From: Aedes albopictus
Taxonomy: Eukaryota; Arthropoda; Insecta; Diptera; Culicidae
Reading direction: 5' to 3'
Length of the DNA: 64,000 bases
NCBI RefSeq assembly: GCF_035046485.1
Contig: NC_085136.1
Span: forward strand, 221,096,853 to 221,160,852
The first letter of the stretch is position 1; every line of letters begins with the position of its first letter. This document shows positions 60,790-64,000 of the stretch, piece after piece. A model generated the notes under the pieces. It saw only the letters and a program-made list of their open reading frames with translations. It made no database searches and was not told the origin of the DNA. Both the position numbers and the translations under genes were made by a program.

Positions 60790-63700
60790 CATCGCAGGAT
60801 TCCTCCACGAAATTGTCCAGACATACTTTCAGAGATTCCTCCAAGAATTATTCTAGGGATTCCTCCAGGGAGTCCTCCACGCAGTCCTCCAGGTATTTCT
60901 CCAAGAATTCCTACATGGATTCCTCCAGGAATTCCTCCAGGGATTCTTTCAGAAATTCCTTCAGGAATTCCTCCAGGGAGTCCTCCACGCAGTCCTCCAG
61001 GTATTTCTCCAAGAATTTCTACATGGATTCCACCATGAATTCTTTCAGGGATTCTTTCAGAAATTCCTCCAGGGATTCCTTCAGGATTTCCTCCAGGGAT
61101 CCTCCAGGAATTCCTCCAGGGATTCCTCCAGGGATTCCTCCAGGGATTCCTCCAGGGATTCCTCCAGGAATTCCTACAGGTATTCCTCCAGGAATTCATC
61201 CAGGAATTCCTCCAGGGATTCGTTCAGAAATTCCTCCAGGGATTCGTTCAGGAATTCCTCCAGGGATTCGTTCAGGAATTCCTCCAGGGATTCCTTCAGA
61301 AATTCCTCCAGGGATTCCTTCAGAAATTCCTCCAGGGATTCCTTCAGGAATTCCTCTAGGGATTCCTTCAGGAATTCCTCTAGGGATTCCTTCAGGAATT
61401 CCTCTAGGGATTCCTTCAGGAATTCCTCTAGAGATTCCTTCAGGAATTCCTCTAGGGATTCCTTCAGGAATTCCTCTAGGGAATCCTTCAGGAATTCCTC
61501 TAGGGAATCCTTCAGGAATTCCTCTAGGGATTCTTTCAGAAATTCCTCTAGGGATTCCTTCTGGAATTCCTCTAGGGATTCCTTCAGGAATTCCTTCAAG
61601 TATTTTTTCAGAAATTATTCCACGGATTCCTTCAGGAACTCCTACAGGGATTCCTCCAGGAATTCCTCCAGGGATTCGTTCAGGAATTCCTCTAGCGATT
61701 TCTTTAGGAATTCCTCCAGGGATTCCTTCAGAAATTCCTCCAGGGATTCCTTCAGGAATTCCTCTAGGGATTCCTTCAGGAATTCCTCTAGGGATCCCTT
61801 CAGGAATTCCTTCAAGTATTTTTTTTCAGAAATTATTCCACGGATTCCTTCAGGAATTCCTTCAGGGATTACTTCAGAAATTCCTCCAGAGATAGCTTCC
61901 AGGAATTCCTAAAGAAATACCTCCAAAGATTCCTTCAGGAATTCCACCAGCGATTTCTTCAGGAATTCCTCAGGGGATTTCTTCAGAAATTCCTCCAGGG
62001 ATTCCTCCAGGAATTCCTGCAAGGATTCCTCCAGGAATTCCTGCAAGGATTCCTACAGGAATTCCTGCAAGGATTCCTCCAGGAATTCCTGCAAGGATTC
62101 CTCCAGGAATTCCTGCAAGGATTCCTCCAGGAATTCCTGCAAGGATTCCTCCAGGAATTCCTGCAAGGATTTCTCCAGGAATTCCTGCAAGGATTCCTCC
62201 AGGAATTCCTGCAAGGATTCCTCCAGGAATTCCTGCAAGGATTCCTCCAGGAATTCCTGCAAGGATTCCTCCAGGAATTCCTGCAAGGATTCCTCCAGGA
62301 ATTCCTGCAAGGATTCCTCCAGGAATTCCTGCAAGGATTCCTCCAGGAATTTCTGCAAGGATTCCTCCAGGAATTCCTGCAAGGGTTCCTCCAGGAATTC
62401 CTGCAAGGATTCCTCCAGGAATTCCTGCAAGGATTCCTCCAGGAATTCCTGCAAGGATTCCTCCAGGAATTCCTGCACGGATTCCTCCAGGAATTCCTGC
62501 AAGGATTCCTGCAAGGATTCCTGCAAGGATTCCTGCAAGGATTCCAGGAATTCCTGCAGGGATTCCTCCAGGAATTCCTGCAGGGATTTCTCCAGGAATT
62601 CCTGCAGGGATTTCTCCAGGAATTCCTCCAGGGATTCCTCCAGGAATTCCTCCAGGGATTCCTCCAGGAATTCCTCCAGGGATTCCTCCAGGAATTCCTC
62701 CAGGGATTCCTCCAGGAATTCCTCCAGGGATTCCTCCAGGAATTCCTCCAGGGATTCCTCCAGGAATTCCTCCAGGGATTCCTCCAGGAATTCCTCCAGG
62801 GATTCCTCCAGGAATTCCTCCAGGGATTCCTGCAGGAATTCCTCCAGGGATTCCTCCAGGAATTCCTCCAGGGATTCCTCCAGGAATTCCTCCAGGGATT
62901 CCTCCAGGAATTCCTCCAGGGATTCCTCCAGGAATTCCTCCAGGGATTCCTCCATGAATTCCTCCAGGGATTCCTCCAGGAATTCCTCCAGGGATTCCTC
63001 CAGGAATTCCTCCAGGGATTCCTCCAGGAATTCCTCCAGGGATTCCTCCAGGAATTCCTCCAGGGATTCCTCCAGGAATTCCTCCAGGGATTCCTCCAGG
63101 AATTCCTCCAGGGATTCCTCCAGGAATTCCTCCAGGGATTCCTCCAGGAATTCCTCCAGGGATTCCTCCAGGAATTCCTCCAGGGATTCCTCCAGGAATT
63201 CCTCCAGGGATTCCTCCAGGAATTCCTCCAGGGATTCCTCCAGGAATTCCTCCAGGGATTCCTCCAGGAATTCCTCCAGGGATTCCTCCAGGAATTCCTC
63301 CAGGGATTCCTCCAGGAATTCCTCCAGGGATTCCTCCAGGAATTCCTCCAGGGATTCCTCCAGGAATTCCTCCAGGGATTCCTCCAGGAATTCCTCCAGG
63401 GATTCCTCCAGGAATTCCTCCAGGGATTCCTCCAGGAATTCCTCCAGGGATTCCTCCAGGAATTCCTCCAGGGATTCCTCCAGGAATTCCTCCAGGGATT
63501 CCTCCAGGGATTCCTCCAGGAATTCCTCCAGGGATTCCTCCAGGAATTCCTCCAGGGATTCCTCCAGGAATTCCTCCAGGGATTCCTCCAGGAATTCCTC
63601 CAGGGATTCCTCCAGGAATTCCTCCAGGGATTCCTCCAGGAATTCCTCCAGGGATTCCTCCAGGAATTCCTCCAGGGATTCCTCCAGGAATTCCTCCAGG

Positions 63701-64000
63701 GATTCCTCCAGGAATTCCTCCAGGGATTCCTCCAGGAATTCCTCCAGGGATTCCTCCAGGAATTCCTCCAGGGATTCCTCCAGGAATTCCTCCAGGGATT
63801 CCTCCAGGAATTCCTCCGGGGATTCCTCCAGGAATTCCTCCGGTGATTCCTCCAGGAATTCCTCAAGGGATTCCTCCAGGAATTCCTCCAGGGATTCCTC
63901 CAGGAATTCCTCCAGGGATTCCTCCAGGAATTCCTCCAGGGATTCCTCCAGGAATTCCTCCAGGGATTCCTCCAGGAATTCCTCCAGTGATTCCTCCAGG
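60790..64000. repeat. Young 12/24-bp satellite, GGAATTCCTCCA / GGGATTCCTCCA, continuing past window end
   Basis: A 12-base monomer GGRATTCCTCCA alternates A and G to give a 24-base dimer, which holds almost perfectly at 62630-64000. Distinct blocks precede it: CTCTAGGGATTCCTTCAGG at about 61330-61600 and 61740-61820, and CTGCAAGGATTCCTCCAGG at about 62015-62560. Because 12 is a multiple of three and the unit lacks stops, long frames are open on both strands ([12 protein letters not shown] or EESLEEFL repeats). These have no sign of being genes. Most units contain an EcoRI site (GAATTC). Confidence 0.97.

Noticed and set aside
61983..63866. Long open frames encoding [12 protein letters not shown] or EESLEEFL repeats
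   Set aside because: They arise because the satellite unit is 12 bases without stops in several frames. No start context, intron or domain supports a gene.

Overview
The window looks like repeat-dense chromosomal DNA from a culicine mosquito, most likely an Aedes species. This is judged from the mix of elements: several LINE clades together (CR1/Jockey-like, RNase H-bearing LOA/I-like, L1/Tx1-like, R1-like and RTE-like), a BEL/Pao remnant, a tRNA-derived SINE, very many TA- and TTAA-flanked foldback MITEs, long (TA)n runs, and a 12/24-bp ATTCCTCCAGG-type satellite. The species is an inference; no database search was possible. Coding sequence is sparse, introns are short where seen, and no bacterial or viral gene layout is present.

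Layout. 0-2 kb: (TA)n runs, a LINE 3' fragment and a foldback MITE. 2.1-9.8 kb (minus): the only intact non-LINE gene, a five-exon, 749-codon model of an uncharacterised Cys-rich, transposon-associated protein family whose N-terminal two-exon module is duplicated; its 4.7-kb third intron holds a large foldback element. 10-14 kb: small MITEs and a hammerhead-like insertion. 14.4-16.1 kb: about ten copies of a 161-bp tandem repeat with a three-unit higher-order period. 16.6-23.8 kb: nested foldback elements, including a Transib-like one with a 5-bp target duplication. 24-27 kb: decayed 12-bp satellite broken by a MITE. 27-37.7 kb: R1-like fragment, a CR1/Jockey-like LINE and an RNase H-bearing LINE, each carrying later insertions. 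39.5-41.5 kb: foldback MITE with a SINE in it. 42-43 kb: BEL/Pao LTR and gag remnants. 43-47.6 kb: tandem repeats split by two MITEs. 47.9-48.9 kb: decayed satellite in the opposite orientation. 49.8-55 kb (minus): a nearly complete L1/Tx1-like LINE with two frame breaks. 55.2-56.5 kb: RTE-like fragment. 56.9-60.2 kb: a composite TA-flanked element with two tRNA-like stretches. 60.8-64 kb: a young 12/24-bp satellite that runs off the end of the window and gives long artefactual open frames.

There is no operon or pathway. What the region records best is the order of insertions: several insertions sit in recognisable older elements and can be dated relative to them. The most unusual gene-level observation is the phase-consistent duplicated-module gene; the most unusual DNA-level ones are the Transib-like foldback, the perfect 79-bp palindrome flanked by a 12-bp duplication, and the hammerhead-like motifs.
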